From assembly GCA_937934385.1 (NCBI GenBank), contig CALGZV010000127.1:1-5953 (forward strand): 5,953 bases of DNA, in the 5' to 3' direction. Below are positions 5,269 through 5,953 of the stretch, piece after piece; the stretch's first letter is position 1, and every line of letters begins with the position of its first letter. Both the position numbers and the translations under genes were made by a program. The notes under the pieces are model-generated. The model made no database searches. It saw only the letters and a program-made list of their open reading frames with translations, and was not told the DNA's origin. The DNA comes from an uncultured Clostridia bacterium. GTDB lineage: Bacteria > Bacillota > Clostridia > Oscillospirales > CAG-272.

Positions 5269-5953
5269 TTACAGACCGAGCTTTCGTTTTTTTCGGCGCA
5301 CGCGGTTTATGTGTCTTTCAAAATTGCCGCTTCCGATAAGCTCGGCAAGTACATACTGTTCAAAGACCGGAACGGTACAGGAATAAAATCCGAGACGCTG
5401 CTCAAATTCTGTCAGCAGTTCTTCCGGCAGGATCATATATCCGACACGGATCGACGGTGCGACCGTACCGGAGAATGTGTTGAGGTATATTACATGCCCC
5501 TGCTTTGCAGTAGAGAATACCGTATCTTCGTTCTTTTTTGATACGGTAAGCTCGGAATCATAGTTATCTTCTATGATGTAACCGTCGCGCTTTTCCGCCC
5601 AGCGTAGATATTCCTGCCTTTTTGACGCGCTTGCGGTGATTCCGCTCGGATAGCTGTTGAACGGAGTGACGTGCAAGACCGACGCTTCTGTTTTTTCAAG
5701 CTCTGATGAGATTATACCGTCGTTTCCGAGTCTGAGCATGTCACACTTTACGCCGCTTGCCCGGTAAACGCTTCGGATCTTTTCGTATGACGGATCTTCA
5801 AGCGCAAAGCATCTGTCTGTTCCGAGAAGCTGAACGATCAGGCTGTAAAGGTATTCCGCTCCGGAGCCAATTACTATCTGCTCCGGATCTGCGGATATAC
5901 CGTTGCTTCTTGCAAGATATGAGGATATAGCTTCCCTAAGCTCCGTGCAGCCC
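5269..5953 (-). CDS. MocR/GabR-type regulator, aminotransferase-like domain; 5' end outside window, C-terminus truncated
   Basis: 227 residues are visible, from the window edge to TAA (5271-5269); the frame is open to base 5953, so the N-terminal winged helix would lie outside. The visible part matches the fold-type I aminotransferase-like domain: LREAISSYL (4-12), QIVIGSGAEYLYSL (25-38), EDPSYEKI (49-56), HVTPFNSYPSG (94-104), YIIEDNYDSE (125-134) and YLNTFSGTVAPSIRVGYM (156-173). MocR regulators bind PLP through the lysine of TFSK; here codon GGT (5469-5467) puts glycine there (residue 162), while the pyridine-contacting Asp (129) and phosphate-binding Arg (169) are kept. It ends at HINRVRRKKRKLGL, where family members usually go on for roughly 90-100 residues. 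The lost lysine and C-terminus suggest a decaying gene; a non-catalytic ligand sensor is the alternative. It converges on the transporter genes and need not be linked to them. Confidence 0.8.
   Translation of the reverse strand, partial: GCTELREAISSYLARSNGISADPEQIVIGSGAEYLYSLIVQLLGTDRCFALEDPSYEKIRSVYRASGVKCDMLRLGNDGIISSELEKTEASVLHVTPFNSYPSGITASASKRQEYLRWAEKRDGYIIEDNYDSELTVSKKNEDTVFSTAKQGHVIYLNTFSGTVAPSIRVGYMILPEELLTEFEQRLGFYSCTVPVFEQYVLAELIGSGNFERHINRVRRKKRKLGL

Overview
The window looks like chromosomal DNA of a Gram-positive Clostridia-type bacterium, probably a gut Ruminococcaceae/Oscillospiraceae or Lachnospiraceae relative. The evidence is moderate-to-low GC, strong GGAGG-type ribosome binding sites, several GTG/ATG-started genes packed as an operon, and a palindromic intergenic element of a type I associate with gut Firmicutes. 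The lineage is inferred from style and protein families and was not verified by any search.

The core (300-5058, + strand) is a BceRS-BceAB-type peptide-antibiotic sensing and detoxification module. In order it holds a promoter with an extended -10, an OmpR-family response regulator (356-1027), an intramembrane-sensing histidine kinase (1043-2061), a regulated spacer (2062-2233), an ABC ATPase (2234-2998) and a 10-TM FtsX-type permease with a large extracellular domain (2995-5058). In this family the transporter itself is the sensor: it passes the presence of a cell-wall-active peptide to the kinase, which phosphorylates the regulator, which activates the transporter promoter. The spacer carries a near-perfect palindrome, extra TGTAAG half-sites and an extended -10, which fits that circuit.

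The kinase gene is broken. The membrane/DHp half and the ATP-binding half lie in different frames. At the break, two diverged versions of the same coding segment lie head to tail, 29 bases apart. Both encode a DYVF core but differ as two homologous kinases would. Removing 29 bases restores a normal-length BceS-type kinase (329 residues). The simplest reading is an out-of-register junction between two related kinase genes, either in the genome or in the assembly.

Left of the module (1-299), a divergent minus-strand 49-codon reading frame with an excellent ribosome binding site resembles the N-terminus of a Clostridia-type cardiolipin synthase and stops after one membrane segment. The shared intergenic region has a cluster of GTAC motifs.

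Right of the module, a 178-bp foldback, MITE-like element (5075-5252) separates the permease from a convergent MocR/GabR-type gene (5269-5953, minus strand). That gene is cut by the window edge at its 5' side. It ends early at its C-terminus near the element and has glycine where the PLP-binding lysine should be. No wholly new system is evident. The interesting points are the kinase junction, the lysine-less MocR remnant, the foldback element and the regulatory spacer.
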